A DNA stretch of 64,000 bases from Ophiura sarsii (lineage: Eukaryota > Echinodermata > Ophiuroidea > Amphilepidida > Ophiuridae), in NCBI GenBank assembly GCA_035610835.1, contig CM069446.1, forward strand, positions 66,201,062 to 66,265,061. The letters are read 5' to 3'. Positions 9,714 through 24,100 of this stretch are shown here, piece by piece. The position numbers and the translations under genes are program-made. The first letter of the stretch is position 1. The number at the start of each line of letters is the position of its first letter. Below the pieces are notes generated by a model. The model did no database searches. It saw nothing but the letters and a program-made list of their open reading frames with translations, and was not told the origin of the DNA.

Positions 9714-10212
9714 CCCTGGTCTTAGACCGGAGTCATATCTAGTTTATACTTCATTCCAGAGGTTGCCTATCTCCATTATTTTTTGAAATGATAACCTTTC
9801 ACATCATAACATTTGAGGGTTTCTAAAGCAAAGAATTATTTAGAAGTAATTTGGCTCATTTTGGTCATTAACTTTATTGTGGAGGACTTCTACTCGCCAT
9901 TATAGCATCTCCTCAAACCCTAGTAATGGGCGATATTTTATCAGTGATGGGCAATACATGTATGATAATGATATTAGCCATACACATCACTAAACTATAA
10001 GAACTAACCTGATAGCAGCTGGCTGTGTGAAACACAAAAACTCAGTGAGAAAAAACGAGAAACGTGGGCTTAGGTTCAACGAAGTACACTCACCTGTGTG
10101 TGAGCACCGTGAGCTCACAAATCACATAATTCATGATGACGCAAAAAAATAATCACAAAAAAGAAAACACATACCAATTCATTACGATCGTCCAACCCCT
10201 TATTTTAGACTC
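9714..10212. other. Non-coding, probable intron or 3' flank of the TIR gene
   Basis: No family-like ORF, RNA gene or clear repeat could be seen. Given the minus-strand TIR exon immediately to the right, this would be the downstream intron of that gene if the donor site is real. Confidence 0.4.
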
Positions 10213-10220
10213 TTAAATAC

Positions 10221-10415
10221 CTCTTTCACGTTCTTCTTTGACTCCTCTCTGCACGGCTTCCAGGATCTTTGGCAGATTTGATTTCAAGTCAACATGGGTC
10301 TCTACGTTATAGTGTAACAGTGGGTTAACCATGAGTCCTAGCCATCCAGACGGTTGGAAATTCTGATATCGCAAAGGAATGATCGTCTTCTTCAGACTTT
10401 TTGCATATTGAGCCT
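10221..10415 (-). CDS. Exon of a TIR-domain protein (C-terminal half of the TIR domain)
   Basis: The frame reads 'EAQYAKSLKKTIIPLRYQ', then 'PSGWLGLMVN' and 'NLPKILEAVQRGV'. This is the second half of a TIR domain of the invertebrate type: an (E)A.YA stretch, a KK.IIPL strand and a P.GWLG turn. TIR domains act in innate immune signalling or as NAD-consuming enzymes; which applies here cannot be told, because the half with the catalytic Glu is not seen. On the minus strand the exon follows 'ttattttcag' (acceptor) and ends at 'gaaagag|gtattt' (donor). It is then 195 nt, with phase 1 at both ends. If the donor is not used, the frame stops two codons later at 10213. The upstream exons would lie to the right, towards the assembly gap and the array. 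Confidence 0.7.
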
Positions 10416-10747
10416 CTGAAAATAATATTCGAAGAACATTTTCATACTTGTTTACACCCACTCAAAAGTTTTTTTCTCTAATTTTGCGAGAATGATTTCT
10501 ATTTTTGCAACAATATTTTCTAATTTTGCGAGAATTTAATTATGGACCAAAAAGGGCCAGAAATGTGATTTTGGAGGTAAAAAAAAATTCAAATTTGTTG
10601 TCATTTTTTGGTCTATAATTCAAAAAATAAATAAGATATTCAAAACAAAACAAAAGCTTCCTAGGGAATTTTATTAGGATTATAATAAATCTAATATGAC
10701 ACAATTTGACAAAATATATTTTTAGTTATCTTTTCCAAATCTAAAAT

Positions 10748-10847
10748 NNNNNNNNNNNNNNNNNNNNNNNNNNNNNNNNNNNNNNNNNNNNNNNNNNNNN
10801 NNNNNNNNNNNNNNNNNNNNNNNNNNNNNNNNNNNNNNNNNNNNNNN
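10748..10847. other. Assembly gap (100 N)
   Basis: A run of exactly 100 N, the conventional placeholder for a gap of unknown size. It sits at the left edge of the 1.3-kb array, so the true number of array units is unknown and the TIR gene may be interrupted. Confidence 0.98.
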
Positions 10848-10966
10848 GTCCTACTTTACTCAAATTGAATTTATTTATATTTCATGTCACATCACACCTA
10901 TCTCGATCCTAAAAACCGGAACACACGTCATCACCCCGCCTACCCCACCTCATGTACGTCACTTCC

Positions 10967-11228
10967 TAACACTTTCCACGCGGCAGGCGTCTGCAGACGA
11001 CATTCAGAAATTTCACAAAATGTTTAAAAAACAAAATATTGTATTGACTTTCAATACCCTATTTAGAATCACTATGAGAAACGCATTGAAAGAATTTTAG
11101 TTGAAAGAAGTACAAACATACCTAGTCTTGGTTATGTTATCCTTGAGGTATACTTTTAAAATTGGGAAAGGTTTCTGAAAAATCTGTTTTGTTTAATGTC
11201 ATAACTAATTGCCGCGTGGAAAGTGTTA
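10967..11228. mobile_element. 262-bp MITE inside each array unit (first copy given)
   Basis: The ends TAACACTTTCCACGCGGCA and TGCCGCGTGGAAAGTGTTA are perfect 19-bp inverted repeats. They are flanked by 'acttc' on both sides, a possible 5-bp target duplication. The same element recurs 1301 bp apart in every unit. Diverged relatives lie outside the array at 51828-52023 and 55258-55400, both in reverse orientation. This shows it is a dispersed element that was present in the founder unit before amplification. It has no ORF. Confidence 0.8.
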
Positions 11229-12085
11229 ACTTCAACCCATTTTGGGTGGTTTTCTCAGTTTTTTAAACTCACTAGTAAAAAATATTGCCTGTCTGTATCT
11301 ACAACATTCCGAAACCACTGCACCTTATCTTAGGTCATTTGGTGTATTGACTTTTCGCCCGTTGGTTTTATTGACATAACAATATACAAAGGAAGTGGGC
11401 GGAGTACTTTTTCTGATATGTGTCACTTTTTGCGATCCCAAAAAGGGAGAATCAATTACTTCACTTAAGGTAGCCCGGTTACGACATGGCATGATGGCCG
11501 GGAGGAGTATGGAAATACGCAGACTTGAATTATGTCAGCGGTGGCGAATAGAGCGGGGGGGGGGTGGAATTAATCAGAACTTGAATTACGGGAGGAGAGA
11601 GGGGTGGTGTGGGGGGGGGGGGGGGAGAGGGGTGGTGTGGAAGTAAACAGAACTTAAATTACAGGGGGGGTGGAAGTAAGCATATCTTTAATTACCAGGA
11701 TGGGTGGAATTCAAAATTCAAAATTCAAAAACTTGAATTCAAAATCTTTTTTTTCTTCTCATTGGCTTGTAATTCTTTTAAAATTGTATTTTTGATATTT
11801 AAAAAAAGCGAAAATGAAAGCCTTATATTTCTGCCATTTCGATAAAAAAACATGTTAAACTTTAAATCGTTTAAAACAATCATTGGTGCCTAGGGCACGT
11901 GTCCGAGAAGTGACAATGTCGCAGGATCTTGCATTAAAATACAGTGGTGTGGAGAAAATGAGCTTTTATACACAGCTCTATGGAGAAAATTTTACATAAT
12001 CGTCCATATCTCGAAAAGAAAATCATTAATTACACATTTTCTTTTTTCAAAGTAACTTTTTTGGGCAGCCTATATGCAAATCTTT

Positions 12086-12118
<33 letters not shown>

Positions 12119-15100
12119 AAGGTTTTTAATATAATTTTAATCCTCCAATTAGTCCTACTTTACTCAAATTGAATTTATTTATATTTCATGTCACATCACA
12201 CCTATCTCGATCCTAAAAACCGGAACACACGTCATCACCCCGCCTACCCCACCTCATGTACGTCACTTCCTAACACTTTCCACGCGGCAGGCGTCTGCAG
12301 ACGACATTCAGAAATTTCACAAAATGTTTAAAAAACAAAATATTGTATTGACTTTCAATACCCTATTTAGAATCACTATGAGAAACGCATTGAAAGAATT
12401 TTAGTTGAAAGAAGTACAAACATACCTAGTCTTGGTTATGTTATCCTTGAGGTATACTTTTAAAATTGGGAAAGGTTTCTGAAAAATCTGTTTTGTTTAA
12501 TGTCATAACTAATTGCCGCGTGGAAAGTGTTAACTTCAACCCATTTTGGGTGGTTTTCTCAGTTTTTTAAACTCACTAGTAAAAAATATTGCCTGTCTGT
12601 ATCTACAACATTCCGAAACCACTGCACCTTATCTTAGGTCATTTGGTGTATTGACTTTTCGCCCGTTGGTTTTATTGACATAACAATATACAAAGGAAGT
12701 GGGCGGAGTACTTTTTCTGATATGTGTCACTTTTTGCGATCCCAAAAAGGGAGAATCAATTACTTCACTTAAGGTAGCCCGGTTACGACATGGCATGATG
12801 GCCGGGAGGAGTATGGAAATACGCAGACTTGAATTATGTCAGCGGTGGCGAATAGAGCGGGGGGGGGGTGGAATTAATCAGAACTTGAATTACGGGAGGA
12901 GAGAGGGGTGGTGTGGGGGGGGGGGGGGAGAGGGGTGGTGTGGAAGTAAACAGAACTTAAATTACAGGGGGGGTGGAAGTAAGCATATCTTTAATTACCA
13001 GGATGGGTGGAATTCAAAATTCAAAATTCAAAAACTTGAATTCAAAATCTTTTTTTTCTTCTCATTGGCTTGTAATTCTTTTAAAATTGTATTTTTGATA
13101 TTTAAAAAAAGCGAAAATGAAAGCCTTATATTTCTGCCATTTCGATAAAAAAACATGTTAAACTTTAAATCGTTTAAAACAATCATTGGTGCCTAGGGCA
13201 CGTGTCCGAGAAGTGACAATGTCGCAGGATCTTGCATTAAAATACAGTGGTGTGGAGAAAATGAGCTTTTATACACAGCTCTATGGAGAAAATTTTACAT
13301 AATCGTCCATATCTCGAAAAGAAAATCATTAATTACACATTTTCTTTTTTCAAAGTAACTTTTTTGGGCAGCCTATATGCAAATCTTTTCTTTAAAAAAA
13401 AAAAAAAAAAAAAAAAAAGAAAGGTTTTTAATATAATTTTAATCCTCCAATTAGTCCTACTTTACTCAAATTGAATTTATTTATATTTCATGTCACATCA
13501 CACCTATCTCGATCCTAAAAACCGGAACACACGTCATCACCCCGCCTACCCCACCTCATGTACGTCACTTCCTAACACTTTCCACGCGGCAGGCGTCTGC
13601 AGACGACATTCAGAAATTTCACAAAATGTTTAAAAAACAAAATATTGTATTGACTTTCAATACCCTATTTAGAATCACTATGAGAAACGCATTGAAAGAA
13701 TTTTAGTTGAAAGAAGTACAAACATACCTAGTCTTGGTTATGTTATCCTTGAGGTATACTTTTAAAATTGGGAAAGGTTTCTGAAAAATCTGTTTTGTTT
13801 AATGTCATAACTAATTGCCGCGTGGAAAGTGTTAACTTCAACCCATTTTGGGTGGTTTTCTCAGTTTTTTAAACTCACTAGTAAAAAATATTGCCTGTCT
13901 GTATCTACAACATTCCGAAACCACTGCACCTTATCTTAGGTCATTTGGTGTATTGACTTTTCGCCCGTTGGTTTTATTGACATAACAATATACAAAGGAA
14001 GTGGGCGGAGTACTTTTTCTGATATGTGTCACTTTTTGCGATCCCAAAAAGGGAGAATCAATTACTTCACTTAAGGTAGCCCGGTTACGACATGGCATGA
14101 TGGCCGGGAGGAGTATGGAAATACGCAGACTTGAATTATGTCAGCGGTGGCGAATAGAGCGGGGGGGGGTGGAATTAATCAGAACTTGAATTACGGGAGG
14201 AGAGAGGGGTGGTGTGGGGGGGGGGGGGGAGAGGGGTGGTGTGGAAGTAAACAGAACTTAAATTACAGGGGGGGTGGAAGTAAGCATATCTTTAATTACC
14301 AGGATGGGTGGAATTCAAAATTCAAAATTCAAAAACTTGAATTCAAAATCTTTTTTTTCTTCTCATTGGCTTGTAATTCTTTTAAAATTGTATTTTTGAT
14401 ATTTAAAAAAAGCGAAAATGAAAGCCTTATATTTCTGCCATTTCGATAAAAAAACATGTTAAACTTTAAATCGTTTAAAACAATCATTGGTGCCTAGGGC
14501 ACGTGTCCGAGAAGTGACAATGTCGCAGGATCTTGCATTAAAATACAGTGGTGTGGAGAAAATGAGCTTTTATACACAGCTCTATGGAGAAAATTTTACA
14601 TAATCGTCCATATCTCGAAAAGAAAATCATTAATTACACATTTTCTTTTTTCAAAGTAACTTTTTTGGGCAGCCTATATGCAAATCTTTTCTTTAAAAAA
14701 AAAAAAAAAAAAAAAAAAAGAAAGGTTTTTAATATAATTTTAATCCTCCAATTAGTCCTACTTTACTCAAATTGAATTTATTTATATTTCATGTCACATC
14801 ACACCTATCTCGATCCTAAAAACCGGAACACACGTCATCACCCCGCCTACCCCACCTCATGTACGTCACTTCCTAACACTTTCCACGCGGCAGGCGTCTG
14901 CAGACGACATTCAGAAATTTCACAAAATGTTTAAAAAACAAAATATTGTATTGACTTTCAATACCCTATTTAGAATCACTATGAGAAACGCATTGAAAGA
15001 ATTTTAGTTGAAAGAAGTACAAACATACCTAGTCTTGGTTATGTTATCCTTGAGGTATACTTTTAAAATTGGGAAAGGTTTCTGAAAAATCTGTTTTGTT

Positions 15101-18100
15101 TAATGTCATAACTAATTGCCGCGTGGAAAGTGTTAACTTCAACCCATTTTGGGTGGTTTTCTCAGTTTTTTAAACTCACTAGTAAAAAATATTGCCTGTC
15201 TGTATCTACAACATTCCGAAACCACTGCACCTTATCTTAGGTCATTTGGTGTATTGACTTTTCGCCCGTTGGTTTTATTGACATAACAATATACAAAGGA
15301 AGTGGGCGGAGTACTTTTTCTGATATGTGTCACTTTTTGCGATCCCAAAAAGGGAGAATCAATTACTTCACTTAAGGTAGCCCGGTTACGACATGGCATG
15401 ATGGCCGGGAGGAGTATGGAAATACGCAGACTTGAATTATGTCAGCGGTGGCGAATAGAGCGGGGGGGGGTGGAATTAATCAGAACTTGAATTACGGGAG
15501 GAGAGAGGGGTGGTGTGGGGGGGGGGGGGGAGAGGGGTGGTGTGGAAGTAAACAGAACTTAAATTACAGGGGGGGTGGAAGTAAGCATATCTTTAATTAC
15601 CAGGATGGGTGGAATTCAAAATTCAAAATTCAAAAACTTGAATTCAAAATCTTTTTTTTCTTCTCATTGGCTTGTAATTCTTTTAAAATTGTATTTTTGA
15701 TATTTAAAAAAAGCGAAAATGAAAGCCTTATATTTCTGCCATTTCGATAAAAAAACATGTTAAACTTTAAATCGTTTAAAACAATCATTGGTGCCTAGGG
15801 CACGTGTCCGAGAAGTGACAATGTCGCAGGATCTTGCATTAAAATACAGTGGTGTGGAGAAAATGAGCTTTTATACACAGCTCTATGGAGAAAATTTTAC
15901 ATAATCGTCCATATCTCGAAAAGAAAATCATTAATTACACATTTTCTTTTTTCAAAGTAACTTTTTTGGGCAGCCTATATGCAAATCTTTTCTTTAAAAA
16001 AAAAAAAAAAAAAAAAAAAAGAAAGGTTTTTAATATAATTTTAATCCTCCAATTAGTCCTACTTTACTCAAATTGAATTTATTTATATTTCATGTCACAT
16101 CACACCTATCTCGATCCTAAAAACCGGAACACACGTCATCACCCCGCCTACCCCACCTCATGTACGTCACTTCCTAACACTTTCCACGCGGCAGGCGTCT
16201 GCAGACGACATTCAGAAATTTCACAAAATGTTTAAAAAACAAAATATTGTATTGACTTTCAATACCCTATTTAGAATCACTATGAGAAACGCATTGAAAG
16301 AATTTTAGTTGAAAGAAGTACAAACATACCTAGTCTTGGTTATGTTATCCTTGAGGTATACTTTTAAAATTGGGAAAGGTTTCTGAAAAATCTGTTTTGT
16401 TTAATGTCATAACTAATTGCCGCGTGGAAAGTGTTAACTTCAACCCATTTTGGGTGGTTTTCTCAGTTTTTTAAACTCACTAGTAAAAAATATTGCCTGT
16501 CTGTATCTACAACATTCCGAAACCACTGCACCTTATCTTAGGTCATTTGGTGTATTGACTTTTCGCCCGTTGGTTTTATTGACATAACAATATACAAAGG
16601 AAGTGGGCGGAGTACTTTTTCTGATATGTGTCACTTTTTGCGATCCCAAAAAGGGAGAATCAATTACTTCACTTAAGGTAGCCCGGTTACGACATGGCAT
16701 GATGGCCGGGAGGAGTATGGAAATACGCAGACTTGAATTATGTCAGCGGTGGCGAATAGAGCGGGGGGGGGTGGAATTAATCAGAACTTGAATTACGGGA
16801 GGAGAGAGGGGTGGTGTGGGGGGGGGGGGGGAGAGGGGTGGTGTGGAAGTAAACAGAACTTAAATTACAGGGGGGGTGGAAGTAAGCATATCTTTAATTA
16901 CCAGGATGGGTGGAATTCAAAATTCAAAATTCAAAAACTTGAATTCAAAATCTTTTTTTTCTTCTCATTGGCTTGTAATTCTTTTAAAATTGTATTTTTG
17001 ATATTTAAAAAAAGCGAAAATGAAAGCCTTATATTTCTGCCATTTCGATAAAAAAACATGTTAAACTTTAAATCGTTTAAAACAATCATTGGTGCCTAGG
17101 GCACGTGTCCGAGAAGTGACAATGTCGCAGGATCTTGCATTAAAATACAGTGGTGTGGAGAAAATGAGCTTTTATACACAGCTCTATGGAGAAAATTTTA
17201 CATAATCGTCCATATCTCGAAAAGAAAATCATTAATTACACATTTTCTTTTTTCAAAGTAACTTTTTTGGGCAGCCTATATGCAAATCTTTTCTTTAAAA
17301 AAAAAAAAAAAAAAAAAAAAAGAAAGGTTTTTAATATAATTTTAATCCTCCAATTAGTCCTACTTTACTCAAATTGAATTTATTTATATTTCATGTCACA
17401 TCACACCTATCTCGATCCTAAAAACCGGAACACACGTCATCACCCCGCCTACCCCACCTCATGTACGTCACTTCCTAACACTTTCCACGCGGCAGGCGTC
17501 TGCAGACGACATTCAGAAATTTCACAAAATGTTTAAAAAACAAAATATTGTATTGACTTTCAATACCCTATTTAGAATCACTATGAGAAACGCATTGAAA
17601 GAATTTTAGTTGAAAGAAGTACAAACATACCTAGTCTTGGTTATGTTATCCTTGAGGTATACTTTTAAAATTGGGAAAGGTTTCTGAAAAATCTGTTTTG
17701 TTTAATGTCATAACTAATTGCCGCGTGGAAAGTGTTAACTTCAACCCATTTTGGGTGGTTTTCTCAGTTTTTTAAACTCACTAGTAAAAAATATTGCCTG
17801 TCTGTATCTACAACATTCCGAAACCACTGCACCTTATCTTAGGTCATTTGGTGTATTGACTTTTCGCCCGTTGGTTTTATTGACATAACAATATACAAAG
17901 GAAGTGGGCGGAGTACTTTTTCTGATATGTGTCACTTTTTGCGATCCCAAAAAGGGAGAATCAATTACTTCACTTAAGGTAGCCCGGTTACGACATGGCA
18001 TGATGGCCGGGAGGAGTATGGAAATACGCAGACTTGAATTATGTCAGCGGTGGCGAATAGAGCGGGGGGGGGTGGAATTAATCAGAACTTGAATTACGGG

Positions 18101-21100
18101 AGGAGAGAGGGGTGGTGTGGGGGGGGGGGGGGAGAGGGGTGGTGTGGAAGTAAACAGAACTTAAATTACAGGGGGGGTGGAAGTAAGCATATCTTTAATT
18201 ACCAGGATGGGTGGAATTCAAAATTCAAAATTCAAAAACTTGAATTCAAAATCTTTTTTTTCTTCTCATTGGCTTGTAATTCTTTTAAAATTGTATTTTT
18301 GATATTTAAAAAAAGCGAAAATGAAAGCCTTATATTTCTGCCATTTCGATAAAAAAACATGTTAAACTTTAAATCGTTTAAAACAATCATTGGTGCCTAG
18401 GGCACGTGTCCGAGAAGTGACAATGTCGCAGGATCTTGCATTAAAATACAGTGGTGTGGAGAAAATGAGCTTTTATACACAGCTCTATGGAGAAAATTTT
18501 ACATAATCGTCCATATCTCGAAAAGAAAATCATTAATTACACATTTTCTTTTTTCAAAGTAACTTTTTTGGGCAGCCTATATGCAAATCTTTTCTTTAAA
18601 AAAAAAAAAAAAAAAAAAAAAAGAAAGGTTTTTAATATAATTTTAATCCTCCAATTAGTCCTACTTTACTCAAATTGAATTTATTTATATTTCATGTCAC
18701 ATCACACCTATCTCGATCCTAAAAACCGGAACACACGTCATCACCCCGCCTACCCCACCTCATGTACGTCACTTCCTAACACTTTCCACGCGGCAGGCGT
18801 CTGCAGACGACATTCAGAAATTTCACAAAATGTTTAAAAAACAAAATATTGTATTGACTTTCAATACCCTATTTAGAATCACTATGAGAAACGCATTGAA
18901 AGAATTTTAGTTGAAAGAAGTACAAACATACCTAGTCTTGGTTATGTTATCCTTGAGGTATACTTTTAAAATTGGGAAAGGTTTCTGAAAAATCTGTTTT
19001 GTTTAATGTCATAACTAATTGCCGCGTGGAAAGTGTTAACTTCAACCCATTTTGGGTGGTTTTCTCAGTTTTTTAAACTCACTAGTAAAAAATATTGCCT
19101 GTCTGTATCTACAACATTCCGAAACCACTGCACCTTATCTTAGGTCATTTGGTGTATTGACTTTTCGCCCGTTGGTTTTATTGACATAACAATATACAAA
19201 GGAAGTGGGCGGAGTACTTTTTCTGATATGTGTCACTTTTTGCGATCCCAAAAAGGGAGAATCAATTACTTCACTTAAGGTAGCCCGGTTACGACATGGC
19301 ATGATGGCCGGGAGGAGTATGGAAATACGCAGACTTGAATTATGTCAGCGGTGGCGAATAGAGCGGGGGGGGGTGGAATTAATCAGAACTTGAATTACGG
19401 GAGGAGAGAGGGGTGGTGTGGGGGGGGGGGGGGAGAGGGGTGGTGTGGAAGTAAACAGAACTTAAATTACAGGGGGGGTGGAAGTAAGCATATCTTTAAT
19501 TACCAGGATGGGTGGAATTCAAAATTCAAAATTCAAAAACTTGAATTCAAAATCTTTTTTTTCTTCTCATTGGCTTGTAATTCTTTTAAAATTGTATTTT
19601 TGATATTTAAAAAAAGCGAAAATGAAAGCCTTATATTTCTGCCATTTCGATAAAAAAACATGTTAAACTTTAAATCGTTTAAAACAATCATTGGTGCCTA
19701 GGGCACGTGTCCGAGAAGTGACAATGTCGCAGGATCTTGCATTAAAATACAGTGGTGTGGAGAAAATGAGCTTTTATACACAGCTCTATGGAGAAAATTT
19801 TACATAATCGTCCATATCTCGAAAAGAAAATCATTAATTACACATTTTCTTTTTTCAAAGTAACTTTTTTGGGCAGCCTATATGCAAATCTTTTCTTTAA
19901 AAAAAAAAAAAAAAAAAAAAAAAGAAAGGTTTTTAATATAATTTTAATCCTCCAATTAGTCCTACTTTACTCAAATTGAATTTATTTATATTTCATGTCA
20001 CATCACACCTATCTCGATCCTAAAAACCGGAACACACGTCATCACCCCGCCTACCCCACCTCATGTACGTCACTTCCTAACACTTTCCACGCGGCAGGCG
20101 TCTGCAGACGACATTCAGAAATTTCACAAAATGTTTAAAAAACAAAATATTGTATTGACTTTCAATACCCTATTTAGAATCACTATGAGAAACGCATTGA
20201 AAGAATTTTAGTTGAAAGAAGTACAAACATACCTAGTCTTGGTTATGTTATCCTTGAGGTATACTTTTAAAATTGGGAAAGGTTTCTGAAAAATCTGTTT
20301 TGTTTAATGTCATAACTAATTGCCGCGTGGAAAGTGTTAACTTCAACCCATTTTGGGTGGTTTTCTCAGTTTTTTAAACTCACTAGTAAAAAATATTGCC
20401 TGTCTGTATCTACAACATTCCGAAACCACTGCACCTTATCTTAGGTCATTTGGTGTATTGACTTTTCGCCCGTTGGTTTTATTGACATAACAATATACAA
20501 AGGAAGTGGGCGGAGTACTTTTTCTGATATGTGTCACTTTTTGCGATCCCAAAAAGGGAGAATCAATTACTTCACTTAAGGTAGCCCGGTTACGACATGG
20601 CATGATGGCCGGGAGGAGTATGGAAATACGCAGACTTGAATTATGTCAGCGGTGGCGAATAGAGCGGGGGGGGGTGGAATTAATCAGAACTTGAATTACG
20701 GGAGGAGAGAGGGGTGGTGTGGGGGGGGGGGGGGAGAGGGGTGGTGTGGAAGTAAACAGAACTTAAATTACAGGGGGGGTGGAAGTAAGCATATCTTTAA
20801 TTACCAGGATGGGTGGAATTCAAAATTCAAAATTCAAAAACTTGAATTCAAAATCTTTTTTTTCTTCTCATTGGCTTGTAATTCTTTTAAAATTGTATTT
20901 TTGATATTTAAAAAAAGCGAAAATGAAAGCCTTATATTTCTGCCATTTCGATAAAAAAACATGTTAAACTTTAAATCGTTTAAAACAATCATTGGTGCCT
21001 AGGGCACGTGTCCGAGAAGTGACAATGTCGCAGGATCTTGCATTAAAATACAGTGGTGTGGAGAAAATGAGCTTTTATACACAGCTCTATGGAGAAAATT

Positions 21101-24100
21101 TTACATAATCGTCCATATCTCGAAAAGAAAATCATTAATTACACATTTTCTTTTTTCAAAGTAACTTTTTTGGGCAGCCTATATGCAAATCTTTTCTTTA
21201 AAAAAAAAAAAAAAAAAAAAAAAAGAAAGGTTTTTAATATAATTTTAATCCTCCAATTAGTCCTACTTTACTCAAATTGAATTTATTTATATTTCATGTC
21301 ACATCACACCTATCTCGATCCTAAAAACCGGAACACACGTCATCACCCCGCCTACCCCACCTCATGTACGTCACTTCCTAACACTTTCCACGCGGCAGGC
21401 GTCTGCAGACGACATTCAGAAATTTCACAAAATGTTTAAAAAACAAAATATTGTATTGACTTTCAATACCCTATTTAGAATCACTATGAGAAACGCATTG
21501 AAAGAATTTTAGTTGAAAGAAGTACAAACATACCTAGTCTTGGTTATGTTATCCTTGAGGTATACTTTTAAAATTGGGAAAGGTTTCTGAAAAATCTGTT
21601 TTGTTTAATGTCATAACTAATTGCCGCGTGGAAAGTGTTAACTTCAACCCATTTTGGGTGGTTTTCTCAGTTTTTTAAACTCACTAGTAAAAAATATTGC
21701 CTGTCTGTATCTACAACATTCCGAAACCACTGCACCTTATCTTAGGTCATTTGGTGTATTGACTTTTCGCCCGTTGGTTTTATTGACATAACAATATACA
21801 AAGGAAGTGGGCGGAGTACTTTTTCTGATATGTGTCACTTTTTGCGATCCCAAAAAGGGAGAATCAATTACTTCACTTAAGGTAGCCCGGTTACGACATG
21901 GCATGATGGCCGGGAGGAGTATGGAAATACGCAGACTTGAATTATGTCAGCGGTGGCGAATAGAGCGGGGGGGGGTGGAATTAATCAGAACTTGAATTAC
22001 GGGAGGAGAGAGGGGTGGTGTGGGGGGGGGGGGGGAGAGGGGTGGTGTGGAAGTAAACAGAACTTAAATTACAGGGGGGGTGGAAGTAAGCATATCTTTA
22101 ATTACCAGGATGGGTGGAATTCAAAATTCAAAATTCAAAAACTTGAATTCAAAATCTTTTTTTTCTTCTCATTGGCTTGTAATTCTTTTAAAATTGTATT
22201 TTTGATATTTAAAAAAAGCGAAAATGAAAGCCTTATATTTCTGCCATTTCGATAAAAAAACATGTTAAACTTTAAATCGTTTAAAACAATCATTGGTGCC
22301 TAGGGCACGTGTCCGAGAAGTGACAATGTCGCAGGATCTTGCATTAAAATACAGTGGTGTGGAGAAAATGAGCTTTTATACACAGCTCTATGGAGAAAAT
22401 TTTACATAATCGTCCATATCTCGAAAAGAAAATCATTAATTACACATTTTCTTTTTTCAAAGTAACTTTTTTGGGCAGCCTATATGCAAATCTTTTCTTT
22501 AAAAAAAAAAAAAAAAAAAAAAAAAGAAAGGTTTTTAATATAATTTTAATCCTCCAATTAGTCCTACTTTACTCAAATTGAATTTATTTATATTTCATGT
22601 CACATCACACCTATCTCGATCCTAAAAACCGGAACACACGTCATCACCCCGCCTACCCCACCTCATGTACGTCACTTCCTAACACTTTCCACGCGGCAGG
22701 CGTCTGCAGACGACATTCAGAAATTTCACAAAATGTTTAAAAAACAAAATATTGTATTGACTTTCAATACCCTATTTAGAATCACTATGAGAAACGCATT
22801 GAAAGAATTTTAGTTGAAAGAAGTACAAACATACCTAGTCTTGGTTATGTTATCCTTGAGGTATACTTTTAAAATTGGGAAAGGTTTCTGAAAAATCTGT
22901 TTTGTTTAATGTCATAACTAATTGCCGCGTGGAAAGTGTTAACTTCAACCCATTTTGGGTGGTTTTCTCAGTTTTTTAAACTCACTAGTAAAAAATATTG
23001 CCTGTCTGTATCTACAACATTCCGAAACCACTGCACCTTATCTTAGGTCATTTGGTGTATTGACTTTTCGCCCGTTGGTTTTATTGACATAACAATATAC
23101 AAAGGAAGTGGGCGGAGTACTTTTTCTGATATGTGTCACTTTTTGCGATCCCAAAAAGGGAGAATCAATTACTTCACTTAAGGTAGCCCGGTTACGACAT
23201 GGCATGATGGCCGGGAGGAGTATGGAAATACGCAGACTTGAATTATGTCAGCGGTGGCGAATAGAGCGGGGGGGGGTGGAATTAATCAGAACTTGAATTA
23301 CGGGAGGAGAGAGGGGTGGTGTGGGGGGGGGGGGGGAGAGGGGTGGTGTGGAAGTAAACAGAACTTAAATTACAGGGGGGGTGGAAGTAAGCATATCTTT
23401 AATTACCAGGATGGGTGGAATTCAAAATTCAAAATTCAAAAACTTGAATTCAAAATCTTTTTTTTCTTCTCATTGGCTTGTAATTCTTTTAAAATTGTAT
23501 TTTTGATATTTAAAAAAAGCGAAAATGAAAGCCTTATATTTCTGCCATTTCGATAAAAAAACATGTTAAACTTTAAATCGTTTAAAACAATCATTGGTGC
23601 CTAGGGCACGTGTCCGAGAAGTGACAATGTCGCAGGATCTTGCATTAAAATACAGTGGTGTGGAGAAAATGAGCTTTTATACACAGCTCTATGGAGAAAA
23701 TTTTACATAATCGTCCATATCTCGAAAAGAAAATCATTAATTACACATTTTCTTTTTTCAAAGTAACTTTTTTGGGCAGCCTATATGCAAATCTTTTCTT
23801 TAAAAAAAAAAAAAAAAAAAAAAAAAGAAAGGTTTTTAATATAATTTTAATCCTCCAATTAGTCCTACTTTACTCAAATTGAATTTATTTATATTTCATG
23901 TCACATCACACCTATCTCGATCCTAAAAACCGGAACACACGTCATCACCCCGCCTACCCCACCTCATGTACGTCACTTCCTAACACTTTCCACGCGGCAG
24001 GCGTCTGCAGACGACATTCAGAAATTTCACAAAATGTTTAAAAAACAAAATATTGTATTGACTTTCAATACCCTATTTAGAATCACTATGAGAAACGCAT

